A stretch of DNA of 27,062 bases from a bacterium (lineage in GTDB: Bacteria; Patescibacteriota; Minisyncoccia; Phycocordibacterales; Phycocordibacteraceae), in the NCBI GenBank assembly GCA_021781865.1, contig JAJXVZ010000007.1:1-27062 (forward strand), given 5' to 3'. Below are positions 1 through 8,099 of the stretch, piece by piece. Below the pieces are notes generated by a model, which did no database searches, was not told the origin of the DNA, and worked only from the letters and a program-made list of their open reading frames with translations. The first letter of the stretch is position 1. Each line of letters opens with the position of its first letter. The position numbers and the translations under genes were made by a program.

Positions 1-369
1 ATCAACCTGCGCCTCAATAACGCCCGTAAAAAGCCCCGAGAGAGCCACTAGCCGTAATGTTCCTGCGCGCTTGAGTGCCTTAGTTATATCCTGCGGACGC
101 ACACTTGTCGTCTCGCGAATGAATGCGTTAAATGCGTCAAGATGTTCGTACTGCGAATTTATTTGGTACTGGGTGGAAGTTCGTACTCTTTTTTTACGTA
201 TCAAACCAGAAGCAAGGAGATCAGGAAATTCACGGCGTACGACCTCTTTCGATATTTTCGTCCGTTCGGCTATCTCGACAAGAGTGAAAGCGGTATCCTT
301 ATTAAACATAAAAAGTCGCAATATCTTGAGTCGTGCGCCTGAACCGAAAATCTTCGCGAGTAGCTCCAT
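1..369 (-). CDS. Winged-helix transcriptional regulator, N-terminal part (runs off left edge)
   Basis: Reading leftward from ATG at 369 the frame stays open for 123 codons to the window edge, so the C-terminus is missing. The protein starts MELLAKIFGSGARLKILRLF. It continues with a helix-turn-helix (TLVEIAERTKISKEVVRREF, about residues 29-48) and a wing-like stretch (GLIRKKRVRTSTQYQIN). This order is typical of ArsR/MarR-like winged-helix DNA-binding proteins. The last visible part (LRLVALSGLFTGVIEAQVD) resembles a second alpha/beta domain. I have the impression of a Parcubacterial family in which a winged helix is joined to such a domain, but cannot confirm it. The start is supported by a promoter whose -10 lies 10 bases upstream. 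No Shine-Dalgarno sequence is visible. Target genes are unknown. Confidence 0.75.
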   Translation of the reverse strand, partial: MELLAKIFGSGARLKILRLFMFNKDTAFTLVEIAERTKISKEVVRREFPDLLASGLIRKKRVRTSTQYQINSQYEHLDAFNAFIRETTSVRPQDITKALKRAGTLRLVALSGLFTGVIEAQVD

Positions 370-379
370 AGTGGAGCCT

Positions 380-408
380 AGTGTAGACGTTTTGGCCGCC
401 AAATGCAA
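380..408 (-). promoter_or_regulatory. Promoter of the winged-helix gene
   Basis: On the minus strand TTGCAT (403-408) and TACACT (380-385) are separated by exactly 17 bases, a good sigma-70-type pair. Transcription would start near 373, only a few bases before the ATG at 369. The -35 overlaps the T-run of the preceding terminator. Confidence 0.5.
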
Positions 409-441
409 AACACGTCCTGTCTCGTGGCAGGACGTGTTTTT
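407..441 (-). terminator. Bidirectional rho-independent terminator after rplJ-rplL
   Basis: A perfect 13-bp stem joins 407-419 (AAAACACGTCCTG) to 428-440 with an 8-base loop. It is flanked by T-runs on both strands. It lies just after the rplL stop codon and should end the rplJ-rplL transcript. It could also stop transcription arriving from the other side. Confidence 0.85.
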
Positions 442-456
442 AAAAACAAAGTCAGA

Positions 457-882
457 TTACTTTAGTGTCACTTTCGCCCCAGCGTCCGTAAGCTTTTTTG
501 CGAACTCGGCAGCTTCCTCTTTTTTCATGCCGGTCTTCAACATTGAAGGTGCCGCATCGACGAGGTCCTTGGCTTCCTTGAGTCCAAGAGCGAGGACTTC
601 TTTCACCACCTTAATGACGCCGATCTTGCTTGCGCCAACGTCAGTAAGCTCAATATCGACGGTTGACTTCCCTTCCTCTTCCGTTGCCGCAGAGGCGGGA
701 CCTGCTACTGCGACAGCCGCTGCGCTTACGCCGAACTTTTTTTCAAGCACCTTTACGAGCTCGGAGAGCTCAAGCACTGTCATGGCCTCGACTTCTTCCA
801 CAATTTTCTTGAACTTGCTCGGCACTTCGACTGCTTTTTCTTCAACCGCAGTCGATACCGTATTATTCATTTCATCTGCCAT
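457..882 (-). CDS. rplL: 50S ribosomal protein L7/L12
   Basis: L7/L12 forms the flexible stalk of the large ribosomal subunit; it binds L10 as dimers and recruits translational GTPases. The N-terminal dimerisation part (MTVLELSELVKVLEKKFGVS, about residues 34-53) is followed by an Ala-rich hinge (AAAVAVAGPASAA). The C-terminal GTPase-binding domain (KIGVIKVVKEVLALGLKEAK, PSMLKTGMKKEEA) is clear. At 141 residues it is about 20 longer than usual because of an acidic N-terminal extension. It follows rplJ by 14 bases, the usual order, with no visible Shine-Dalgarno sequence. Regulation is presumably through the L10 leader upstream of rplJ. Confidence 0.97.
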   Translation of the reverse strand: MADEMNNTVSTAVEEKAVEVPSKFKKIVEEVEAMTVLELSELVKVLEKKFGVSAAAVAVAGPASAATEEEGKSTVDIELTDVGASKIGVIKVVKEVLALGLKEAKDLVDAAPSMLKTGMKKEEAAEFAKKLTDAGAKVTLK

Positions 883-896
883 AAAATGTATTCTAT

Positions 897-1388
897 TTAC
901 TGCTTCTTTTTAGTAATTTGATCCAATGCGCTAACGAGTCCTTGAATTGGACTGTTGATGACATTCACGAACATGCCACGCAAGACAGGCATCGGTGGGA
1001 TTGTTGCAATTTCAGTCACTTTCTCCGCATCGAGGAATGCGCCTTCGAGTACTCCGCCGAGAAGCGACAAAGCGCCCTTCAGTCTCTTTTTGTGCTCGTA
1101 TATACCGCGCGCTGGAGCCGTTACGTCATTTGAGGTCCACGCAATAGCAACCTCGCCGGGAAGCGCCGGCACATCACCGATATATTCGCGCCCTTCAAGG
1201 GCTCGACGAATAAGCGTCTTTTTCGCGACAAAGTAGCGCACGCCTGCCTGCAAGAGTTCTTTACGCATCCGAGCGGCATCCGCAACAGTGAGTTTCGTGA
1301 AACCGACGAACGTAACCGAAGATGCTTCATTAAAAGCATCTGTAAGTTTTGCAACTATCTCGCGTTTTTTGTCTTTTGATATTGCCAT
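897..1388 (-). CDS. rplJ: 50S ribosomal protein L10
   Basis: L10 anchors the L12 dimers to 23S rRNA. The 163-residue protein has normal length. It starts MAISKDKKREIVAKLTDAF and contains the family pattern SSVTFVGFTKLTVADAARMRKELLQAGVRYFVAKKTLIRRAL in its first third, shown here only as a guide to residues 23-65. The C-terminal helix for L12 binding lies near residues 140-163. The usual upstream genes rplK-rplA are absent; rplJ is instead the first gene behind its own promoter and a structured leader. L10, probably as the L10-L12 complex, is expected to bind that leader and repress its own operon. Confidence 0.97.
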   Translation of the reverse strand: MAISKDKKREIVAKLTDAFNEASSVTFVGFTKLTVADAARMRKELLQAGVRYFVAKKTLIRRALEGREYIGDVPALPGEVAIAWTSNDVTAPARGIYEHKKRLKGALSLLGGVLEGAFLDAEKVTEIATIPPMPVLRGMFVNVINSPIQGLVSALDQITKKKQ

Positions 1389-1496
1389 ACGATTTTTCGT
1401 ACGAACGAAATAAAGGAGAGTTCGACCTATTGAATGGTCTCGCCTCGGTAGGACTTAATGCGGCAAATCCGTAGCCTACTGTCTTCGGTTCGTACA
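1389..1496 (-). promoter_or_regulatory. L10 leader (autoregulatory 5' UTR of rplJ-rplL)
   Basis: The minus strand carries the conserved halves of the L10 leader. ACCGAAGACAGTAGG lies at about 1475-1489, and TCCTACCGAGG complements it at about 1442-1452, with CTTAA-type joining sequence between. The CCGAAGACAGTAGG / CCTACCGAGG pairing is the hallmark of the leader that binds L10(L12)n. The element sits between a good promoter and rplJ, where it belongs. The region nearer the start codon also contains TTCGTACGAA, a short palindrome that may mask initiation. Family identification is by recognition of the motif, not by covariance scoring. Confidence 0.85.
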
Positions 1497-1502
1497 GAAA
1501 AG

Positions 1503-1531
1503 ACTGTACCAGTACATTCGCAAAAAGGCAA
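1503..1531 (-). promoter_or_regulatory. Promoter of rplJ-rplL
   Basis: TTGCCT (1526-1531) and TACAGT (1503-1508) on the minus strand are 17 bases apart. Transcription would begin near 1496 and so produce exactly the L10 leader. A small inverted repeat, GTACAG...CTGTAC (1492-1509), overlaps the -10 and start site. Confidence 0.6.
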
Positions 1532-1532
1532 T

Positions 1533-1685
1533 TTACTGCATCGCCGCATTCGCAACATGGAGAGCAAAGAGTGCAACTGCGATAATTACTGAAAAACCAA
1601 TGGAAAATTTCACAAACTCAATGAAAAACGGGAGCATCCTCCGTTCAGCTCCGCTCCGCTCTGTATTATTTGTGCGATTGTTCAT
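1533..1685 (-). CDS. Possible small single-pass membrane protein
   Basis: A 50-codon frame starts at ATG 1685 and overlaps the end of the upstream ligase-like gene by about 20 bases. A shorter version from ATG 1637 would have 34 residues and is preceded by GGAGG directly at the start. The C-terminal half (FSIGFSVIIAVALFALHVA) is one clear hydrophobic helix. The overlap with an upstream membrane-protein gene fits translational coupling. It is too short for family assignment. SecE was considered because L10 is nearby, but the conserved SecE motif is not present. It may be a chance frame. Confidence 0.35.
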   Translation of the reverse strand: MNNRTNNTERSGAERRMLPFFIEFVKFSIGFSVIIAVALFALHVANAAMQ

Positions 1686-3765
1686 ATGCCTGTATTTTTG
1701 CGAGATCGCTTTGTGCTGCAGTATCAGTCGGATCAAGTCGTACGATCTCACTTAAAAAGAAAGCAGCGTCGTTAAGGTCAAGTACACTTTCATAATACGC
1801 AGCAGCACGACGGGCAGTCTCAAGACTTCCGCGGTAATCCGCTTTGCCCTTCATCGCCTCGGCATTTGCTCCCGCGGAATTACCTGACGCAAACAGTAAC
1901 TGCGCAAGAACAAAATGCGGCTCGGCGCTTGTGGGAACAAGCGCTATATAGCGAGATAGAAGACCTTGCGCAGCGGCATAACCCGCAATGCGTTCCGTTG
2001 ATTTCGGTGGATACTGATTGGCATTACTCAGGGCAATGTTCACGAGAAGATACCAGGGTTGCGCACGTTTGGGCGAGAGCCGTATAGCACGTTCAATGGC
2101 AGACAGGAGCAGGTTTTTATCGACAGCGACACCTGGAGGCGCAAGGGAGAGTACGCTCGCGAGATAGAGTGCTGTGCGTGCGTCATATGTATAACGATCA
2201 AAGTTAGTGGTGAGAATGGTAAGTGCTTCATGGTATGCGTCGGAACGTGCGCTGCCTGAGACTGGAAGTACCGGTACTTGATTGTTTGCGTACATGTCAT
2301 ATACCTCATAACCGTATTCAAGATCACCATACGTACCGAGTGCAAGACCGCGCGTGAGGTAGCTTACTTCCTTTGGAACGTCCGTAATCTGGTATTTATA
2401 TGCCTCCAGCAGATCATGCGCCGCGAGAGCGGGGCGAACGGTGACAGGAATGATGAGAACCACGAGTACAAGCGCGAATATGCCCGCTGCGTATCGCGCC
2501 CAGGATGGGAGTGGCACTACCTCACGAGGAACGTCCCCGAATGATGCCGCGAGGGAAGCGGCCAAAAGCGCGAGCAGCGGCCAAAAAGAAGAGATAGTGT
2601 CAAAGACGAAGAAGTTCTGAACGGAGTAAGTAATGGCAAGAAGTGCGATAAGCCCCGCGAATGATTTTTCACCTTGTCGTGCGAGACGCCTTGCGGCAGT
2701 AAAAAATGCCGCGATAAGCGCCAAGTAGAGAAGAAGGCCGCCGATGCCATATTGTGCGGCATAATCGAGAAACGCGTTATGCGAACGATCGAACCATTGC
2801 TCTTGTATCTGTGTCGGGTCATAAAAATTATTAAAGAGCGCATCAATATGCTCGGCACCGACACCGAGCCATGGGTGCTGCTCGATTTGTCCGATCATGT
2901 TTTTCCAAATAAAAAGACGACTCGCTACATCTGGGTCGGACGTCGAGATTGAGGCAATGCGCGCGATGGGTTCAAAAGGCACGTGCGCGAGCTCGCTGCG
3001 TAACATGAAGAATAGCCCTCCCAAAATAACCAGTGCACTAAGCGCGCCCACCGACCATATACGACGCTTCCCTTCCCCCGCAAATGCGAAATACGCAAGA
3101 CATGCGATACCTGCAACCGAGAGCGCAAGCATTGTGCCGCGTGTCGCGGTAAGTATTATTGCAATGACTTGCAGCACTGCCCCTGCCATTGCTAATCGTC
3201 GCCATCCCCCAGGAAGCGTCAGTCGAGCGGCAAGTGTCGCAAAAAACGTAATGCCGAGGTATCCAGCGAAGAAAGCGGCGTTCCCAAGCAGGCTACCGAT
3301 ACGTCCGCCGCTAAGAAGCCACTCCCCAATGCCGTAAACTGCGACGAAGCTCCCGATGACTGAGACCGCGTAAATAAGCCGTCTAATAAATGTCCTATCG
3401 GCGTAAAGTAGAATGAGATAAAAACTGGCGGCTGCGCAGGTGAGCATCAAAAGCCCGTCGCCGCGCACAAAGACCGACCAGAAACTTCGGTAAAAATTGA
3501 GACCGTATGCACTCGCGACATACGCAAGCGCCAGAAGTGCCGCGGGAATCCACGCCTCCCATTTCGCAAGTCGTGCATAATAAAATGTGCGCCCATACGC
3601 GACAAGGAGCCCGAAGACGCCGACCGTGACGAAACTTATCGCGTAGAAGAGAAGCGTCTTCGGTACCAAATAGGGATAAACGACCCCTCCCCAAATGACC
3701 ACCGGCAAAATGGCTGGTGCGGCAAGGAGCCAGGGGTAGGCGTATTCAAGGCGTTGTTTCATCAT
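1666..3765 (-). CDS. O-antigen ligase/polymerase-like membrane protein with C-terminal TPRs
   Basis: The first ~450 of 699 residues are a polytopic membrane domain with about a dozen hydrophobic helices. It contains the Wzy_C/WaaL-like segment: WLGVGAEHIDALF in a long loop near residue 300, then RSHNAFLDYAAQYGIGGLLL. The H in SHN is the family's conserved loop histidine. Such proteins transfer or polymerise polysaccharide on the outer face of the membrane. After the last helix (near residue 440) a soluble tail holds TPR-like helical pairs (AQPWYLLVNIALSN, AEPHFVLAQLLFASGN, AAFFLSEIVRLDPTD). The start codon overlaps the stop of the upstream TPR gene as ATGA, so the two are translationally coupled and probably act together. 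The glycan substrate is unknown. Confidence 0.85.
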   Translation of the reverse strand: MMKQRLEYAYPWLLAAPAILPVVIWGGVVYPYLVPKTLLFYAISFVTVGVFGLLVAYGRTFYYARLAKWEAWIPAALLALAYVASAYGLNFYRSFWSVFVRGDGLLMLTCAAASFYLILLYADRTFIRRLIYAVSVIGSFVAVYGIGEWLLSGGRIGSLLGNAAFFAGYLGITFFATLAARLTLPGGWRRLAMAGAVLQVIAIILTATRGTMLALSVAGIACLAYFAFAGEGKRRIWSVGALSALVILGGLFFMLRSELAHVPFEPIARIASISTSDPDVASRLFIWKNMIGQIEQHPWLGVGAEHIDALFNNFYDPTQIQEQWFDRSHNAFLDYAAQYGIGGLLLYLALIAAFFTAARRLARQGEKSFAGLIALLAITYSVQNFFVFDTISSFWPLLALLAASLAASFGDVPREVVPLPSWARYAAGIFALVLVVLIIPVTVRPALAAHDLLEAYKYQITDVPKEVSYLTRGLALGTYGDLEYGYEVYDMYANNQVPVLPVSGSARSDAYHEALTILTTNFDRYTYDARTALYLASVLSLAPPGVAVDKNLLLSAIERAIRLSPKRAQPWYLLVNIALSNANQYPPKSTERIAGYAAAQGLLSRYIALVPTSAEPHFVLAQLLFASGNSAGANAEAMKGKADYRGSLETARRAAAYYESVLDLNDAAFFLSEIVRLDPTDTAAQSDLAKIQAYEQSHK

Positions 3766-4568
3766 TCTTTCGCCGTGTCACGCGCTATTTGCGCATTTAT
3801 CGCACTTGCGCGATCCGCCGGCGAAAGCGCTTCGACGGTTTGCCACGCCTTAACCGCATCGGCATAACGGCCAAGACTTTCAAGCCACTGCGCTTCTATC
3901 GAGAGGATGGCGGCTGAGTCGCCGAATTGCTTACTCGCGGCGGTGAAGGCGGCGAGCAACAGTGCGTTGTTCTTTGGAAATTGGTGCGTCAGATAATAGA
4001 GCTGCTCAAGGTGATACTCGAGTACCGCAGGTTCAACCGCGACAGCCTTCGCATACGCGTCGACGGCGGTTTGATACGCGCCAAGCTCGTCCATCAAATG
4101 CGCGAGATTCACGTATGCGAGACCTTTATTCGGATAAATGGCGATTGCGTGATTATAGGCGTCATATGCGCCCTTCCCGTCGCCGACAAGATTCGCATCA
4201 TTCCCAATGCCTATATAGAGATCGTAATTGTCATACTGCCCTTTTCCGAGAAGACTCTTCAGATGACTGGCATCGGCATTATACTGGTTACTTAGCGTGG
4301 CGTTACCGGTATACGCGCCCTTGAAATTCCACGAAACGATCGTGTCGGCCGCATTTATCGGAAACGGACCAATGTTTGTTACGTTCGTCTTTTCTGACGG
4401 AGTAGTCGTAGAAACGACGCTTGTGGAAGTAGCTACGAGACCAGGCGAAACGATGCTTGAGGGGATCGGCGCGGGCGTTTTCGCATGAGAAATCAGAATT
4501 GCGACCGCGATGATGACGAGCCCGACGCCGATCATAATCCAGTGCTCTCTTGAGAAACGCGTATTCAT
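3762..4568 (-). CDS. Membrane-anchored TPR protein
   Basis: 268 residues from ATG 4568. A GTG at 4586 would add six residues, but the promoter -10 lies between the two, so the ATG is preferred. One N-terminal helix (IMIGVGLVIIAVAILISHA) anchors it. A Ser/Thr/Pro-rich linker follows, then three or more TPR units: YDAYNHAIAIYPNKGLAYVN, YQTAVDAYAKAVAVEPAVLE, YADAVKAWQTVEALSPADR. TPRs usually bind partner proteins. The ATGA overlap with the ligase-like gene, which itself ends in TPRs, suggests a joint role in building a surface polymer. That role is inferred from context only. Confidence 0.8.
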   Translation of the reverse strand: MNTRFSREHWIMIGVGLVIIAVAILISHAKTPAPIPSSIVSPGLVATSTSVVSTTTPSEKTNVTNIGPFPINAADTIVSWNFKGAYTGNATLSNQYNADASHLKSLLGKGQYDNYDLYIGIGNDANLVGDGKGAYDAYNHAIAIYPNKGLAYVNLAHLMDELGAYQTAVDAYAKAVAVEPAVLEYHLEQLYYLTHQFPKNNALLLAAFTAASKQFGDSAAILSIEAQWLESLGRYADAVKAWQTVEALSPADRASAINAQIARDTAKE

Positions 4569-4574
4569 GTAAAA

Positions 4575-4603
4575 AGGATACCACACGGACTAAAACGCAA
4601 AAA
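4575..4603 (-). promoter_or_regulatory. Promoter of the TPR/ligase operon
   Basis: TATCCT (4575-4580) lies 6 bases before the ATG at 4568. With a 17-base spacer the -35 is TTTTTG (4598-4603), weak and formed by the terminator T-run. The predicted start site coincides with the start codon, giving a leaderless mRNA. Confidence 0.4.
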
Positions 4604-4626
4604 CCACCCCATTGGGGTGGTTTTTG
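4598..4626 (-). terminator. Bidirectional terminator after the large surface-protein gene
   Basis: A 13-bp stem (CAAAAACCACCCC, 4598-4610, with 4614-4626) closes on a three-base ATT loop. T-runs lie within the arms on both strands. It stands 67 bases past the stop codon of the 1130-residue protein. Confidence 0.85.
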
Positions 4627-4692
4627 CTGCTAGACCGATTCTCTAGCTGGAGCTTTCGCTCAAGAATTCATTTGCAAGGATGCTACGCGTTA

Positions 4693-7600
4693 TTAGTGCG
4701 AGTAGCTGATCGCGTTGCTGGTGAAGTTCTTGAGGAGATAACCGTTCGTCCAGTCAGCTGTCGAGGTCGCATGGTTCGGTGCCGAGCGATCGGACCAAAC
4801 CGTGTTCTCCGAGGCGAAGTTCGCAGCCGGAGCGGACGTTGTAGCCGTACCGTCGGAAGCGAGGTTAATCGTCAAGGATGCGCCTGTCGGCCAACCATTG
4901 ACCGTGCCGTAAAGGTCATAGGTCTGGGTTGAGCCTGCGGCAATCTGCTGATACGTAGGCTGTGTAGAGTTCTTCAACAGGTTGACTGTGAAGGTGCCTG
5001 TGCCATTTTGGCCAATAACGCTTCCATTCGTGTTATCGAGCAGGTTGTTACCCGAACTGTCGTTCGTCAGGTAGAGATTCGAAACCGTCGTCGATGTCGT
5101 CGAGATGTTGAACACAAGCTTTGTCCATTCAACCGCGCCCGCCGGATCAGCAGCGATGCTGAACTTGTAGAGCGGAGTTCCGGTTGAAGGAACTGTAGTG
5201 TTGGTGTTCACCATCGCGAACGTCGGAATCGACTTGCGGACATAGAATGTACCGCCTGCGGAAACATTTACGTTGTTTCCGTTGTAACGACTTTTCGCGT
5301 TCCCTGCGCTGTCAATTGCGCGGAAGAGATTGTTTCCGTTACCGTCATCAAGCGTCACGTGGATGCCCGCACCCGAAGTCGCGCCATTGGCGATCGTCGG
5401 CGTACCGACGAAGACATTGAGGTTCGACGAGTCGTTTTGCGGAACCCACATCGTGAGACCGGTGAAGGTCGCCGTCGCATACGCCGCGGTCGGCGAAACT
5501 GCAAGCGGCTGTGTAACAGTCTGAGGATTACCGTTCACGTCATTGTAGTTGAGCGTGACGTTCGTAACCGAAGTCGCTACACCGTTCGGAACGAGAATCG
5601 CAAGATTCTGAACCGTGTACGGCGTGTTCTGAGCGGCGAAGTTAAACTGACCGACCTGCACCTGGCTTGCGCCGGCAAGGACGTTATTCGAGACCGGATC
5701 ACCCGCGCCACGAGTCACCGAAAGGGTGCCTGTGCCAAGTGTGATGGTCTGAAGAGCAACTGCCGAGCCAACTGAAGCTGAGGTACCTGTCGAGTCACCC
5801 GTGCCTGACGTGTTTACACCGATCGAAGGCGTAATCGCTCCAGCGCCTGCGCTAGAGAGAATGTTGCCGTAGATGTCGATGGTCTGCGTCGAGGAACTCG
5901 GGATATCGAGGTTGACTGAGAACGAATTGTCATTGGATGGCGACGTGATAACTGTGCCGAGCGTGGCACCCGTTGCGTCATTCTTCAAGGTCAAGTTCGT
6001 AATCGTCGAGATAACCGAGCTCCCGAAGGTCACCTCGATGGTGTTCACCGTGACGCCTTCCGTCGAACCTGTCGAGAGCGTAAACGCGCCTAGCTTGGCG
6101 TTGTTCGAGCCCGCGATAAGGGTCTGATTACCATAACCCGAGTACGCCGTCGCCGTGAGCGACGAGTTCGAGACGGTAAGCTGGTTGCCCGTAACTGCAG
6201 ACGACGGGACATTCGCGCTGTTGAGCGACGACTGACCCTGTGCGTTGCTTACACCCGCGTCGAGCGTGACTACTACAGTCGCGTTGTTCGGAAGGTTTGT
6301 GCTAGCAGTGTCCTTTGCATCGCCATAGATGCTGACCGTCGTTGTCTGGCCGGCCGGAAGGATGAGCGATGAGCCGAGCGAGAAGTCAGTCTCGTTCGCC
6401 TGCGAATTGCCGATATCCTTTGTTGAACCGACCTGAACGCCATTAACTTTGATCATGCCGTTCTTCAGACCTCCTGGAGAACCGTTGCCGAGACCCGTTT
6501 CAGTGGAATAAACATAGAGATCGGAAACCTTCACTGCCTCACCCGAAGCGAGCATGTCGAAGGTCGCCCAATTTACGTTCGAAGCACCAAACGCGACCGT
6601 CTGATTCGGCGAGGAAGGATCGCGCGTCACTGAGACGCCGGAACTTGCCGATACCGAGTTGATCGTGATGACGTTCGTCGTAACTGCGTGGAAGGTACCT
6701 CCGCTAAGTGTCGGCGTTACCGGCTGATTAAGCTGGGTGTCGACGAACATTGCATCGGAGGAGCGCTGCACGGAAAGCTGAATCGTGCGCGACGCACCAC
6801 CTGTGATGTCTGCGAGAACCTTAATCACGTGACTCTGTGTCGAGAGCGTTACCGGACTCGCTGAAAGGTCAAAAGTCACTGTGCGGTCCGCGTTCAATGT
6901 CGGAAGCGCCGAACCGACCTGCGTGCCGTCAACATAGAGACGGAGATTTGTCACGTAGGACGAATCGATGGAACCGAGATTGGTAAAGCGGATCGACTGA
7001 AGCTTAACCGGATTGGTGGAAACGTTGACCGTGTCCTGCCATACCGGGAAATCACTCTGCGGACTAATATTGGTCACCCCAGCTGGAGACGGGTTCGCCG
7101 TGTAATCAACCCCAGCGAGATTCGCTGCCGAGATCGTCTGGTAACCAGAATTGATCGGGAAGCTGACCGAAGGATCGAGCGTACCGTTGCTGGATGCCGA
7201 GACGAGGCTCACGCCAATTTGCTGGCCGGAGGTGCCCGTCGCGATATCCGAGCGAACCGACACCGTATATGTGCCGCCCGCCGGAACCGTGAAGAGACCG
7301 CCCGCGTTGCTGAACGAGAACTGCGAGTTAGAGACGCCCGCAGAATCCGTTATGCGTGTACCCGCGTTGTAAAGGTACACGTTCGCCATCGTGGAGTCAT
7401 TGCTGACGCCGATGCGGTTGAACGTCAAACCTGTGACATTGATCGGAGATGCAGTCGGATTCGTGAAGACAAAGTCCCCAAGATCGCCGATGCCCTGACC
7501 CTGTACAAGTACTGTGCCGTTCGGCGACGTCGGCGAGAGCGAGATCTTAAGACCTGTGCCCGTTACCGTTGTCGTTCCGCTTGTCGTGGTCGTTGTCGTG

Positions 7601-8085
7601 GTAGTCGTGTTTGACGATGATCCACCAAGATTGAACGCTGCACGACTGCGAGGACCGAAGTAGCCGGCCGTAGGAGTAACTCCTGAGGCCTTCTGCCACG
7701 CGCTTACTGCAGCCCTTGTCTCGCCACCGAAGTAGCCAGTCGCGCCTGCCGGAATCGAGTAGCCTCCCGCGATAAGCGCGTTTTGGAGGCACGTGACATC
7801 ACTACCCGTCGAACCGATCGTCAGATCCCTTGTGAAGGAGCAAGACGAGGAAGTCGAGGTAGTAGTACTTGAGGGCGTGCCGCCAGTCAGCGACGCCTGA
7901 ACATTTGCGATTACGGTGCTACTAGCACCGAACGAGGAAAGAAGCGAGAGAATCGACTGAACCTGCGCGCTTGTCAAAGCTGCCGCTTGCGCCATCGGCG
8001 CGAGAGAAAGCATTGACGTCGCCATTGCGAGTCCGGCCGCTACCGCTGCAACCTTCGCGATCGCTTTTGTAGTTACCTTTTGCAT
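4693..8085 (-). CDS. Large secreted surface protein with peptidoglycan-binding domain
   Basis: 1130 residues. A cleavable signal peptide is evident: Lys-rich n-region, hydrophobic AKVAAVAAGLAMATSMLSLA, then AQA-A near residue 34. A peptidoglycan_binding_1-like domain follows at about 84-153 (DLTIGSTGSDVTCLQNALI, GYFGGETRAAVSAWQ, GYFGPRSRAAF). A Thr-rich linker leads to some 900 residues of beta-rich, Ser/Thr/Asn/Gly-rich sequence. Recurrent elements such as VTNLTLKND, VSNLYLTND, VTNVTLNYND and YTVQNLAILVP suggest tandem Ig-like domains. Length, composition and its own promoter and terminator fit an abundant wall or S-layer-type protein, or an adhesin. No LPXTG or C-terminal membrane anchor is seen. 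Function is inferred. Confidence 0.85.
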   Translation of the reverse strand: MQKVTTKAIAKVAAVAAGLAMATSMLSLAPMAQAAALTSAQVQSILSLLSSFGASSTVIANVQASLTGGTPSSTTTSTSSSCSFTRDLTIGSTGSDVTCLQNALIAGGYSIPAGATGYFGGETRAAVSAWQKASGVTPTAGYFGPRSRAAFNLGGSSSNTTTTTTTTTSGTTTVTGTGLKISLSPTSPNGTVLVQGQGIGDLGDFVFTNPTASPINVTGLTFNRIGVSNDSTMANVYLYNAGTRITDSAGVSNSQFSFSNAGGLFTVPAGGTYTVSVRSDIATGTSGQQIGVSLVSASSNGTLDPSVSFPINSGYQTISAANLAGVDYTANPSPAGVTNISPQSDFPVWQDTVNVSTNPVKLQSIRFTNLGSIDSSYVTNLRLYVDGTQVGSALPTLNADRTVTFDLSASPVTLSTQSHVIKVLADITGGASRTIQLSVQRSSDAMFVDTQLNQPVTPTLSGGTFHAVTTNVITINSVSASSGVSVTRDPSSPNQTVAFGASNVNWATFDMLASGEAVKVSDLYVYSTETGLGNGSPGGLKNGMIKVNGVQVGSTKDIGNSQANETDFSLGSSLILPAGQTTTVSIYGDAKDTASTNLPNNATVVVTLDAGVSNAQGQSSLNSANVPSSAVTGNQLTVSNSSLTATAYSGYGNQTLIAGSNNAKLGAFTLSTGSTEGVTVNTIEVTFGSSVISTITNLTLKNDATGATLGTVITSPSNDNSFSVNLDIPSSSTQTIDIYGNILSSAGAGAITPSIGVNTSGTGDSTGTSASVGSAVALQTITLGTGTLSVTRGAGDPVSNNVLAGASQVQVGQFNFAAQNTPYTVQNLAILVPNGVATSVTNVTLNYNDVNGNPQTVTQPLAVSPTAAYATATFTGLTMWVPQNDSSNLNVFVGTPTIANGATSGAGIHVTLDDGNGNNLFRAIDSAGNAKSRYNGNNVNVSAGGTFYVRKSIPTFAMVNTNTTVPSTGTPLYKFSIAADPAGAVEWTKLVFNISTTSTTVSNLYLTNDSSGNNLLDNTNGSVIGQNGTGTFTVNLLKNSTQPTYQQIAAGSTQTYDLYGTVNGWPTGASLTINLASDGTATTSAPAANFASENTVWSDRSAPNHATSTADWTNGYLLKNFTSNAISYSH

Positions 8086-8099
8086 AACAATTGTTAATT

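Noticed and set aside
71..913. 280-codon open frame on the plus strand
   Set aside because: It lies antisense to rplL and to the winged-helix gene, both well supported. Its composition (Ser/Ala-rich) is that of a shadow of a biased coding strand.
1533..1685. SecE as identity of the small membrane frame next to rplJ
   Set aside because: Position near L10 invites the guess, but the SecE signature around its membrane helix is absent and nusG/rplK are not adjacent.
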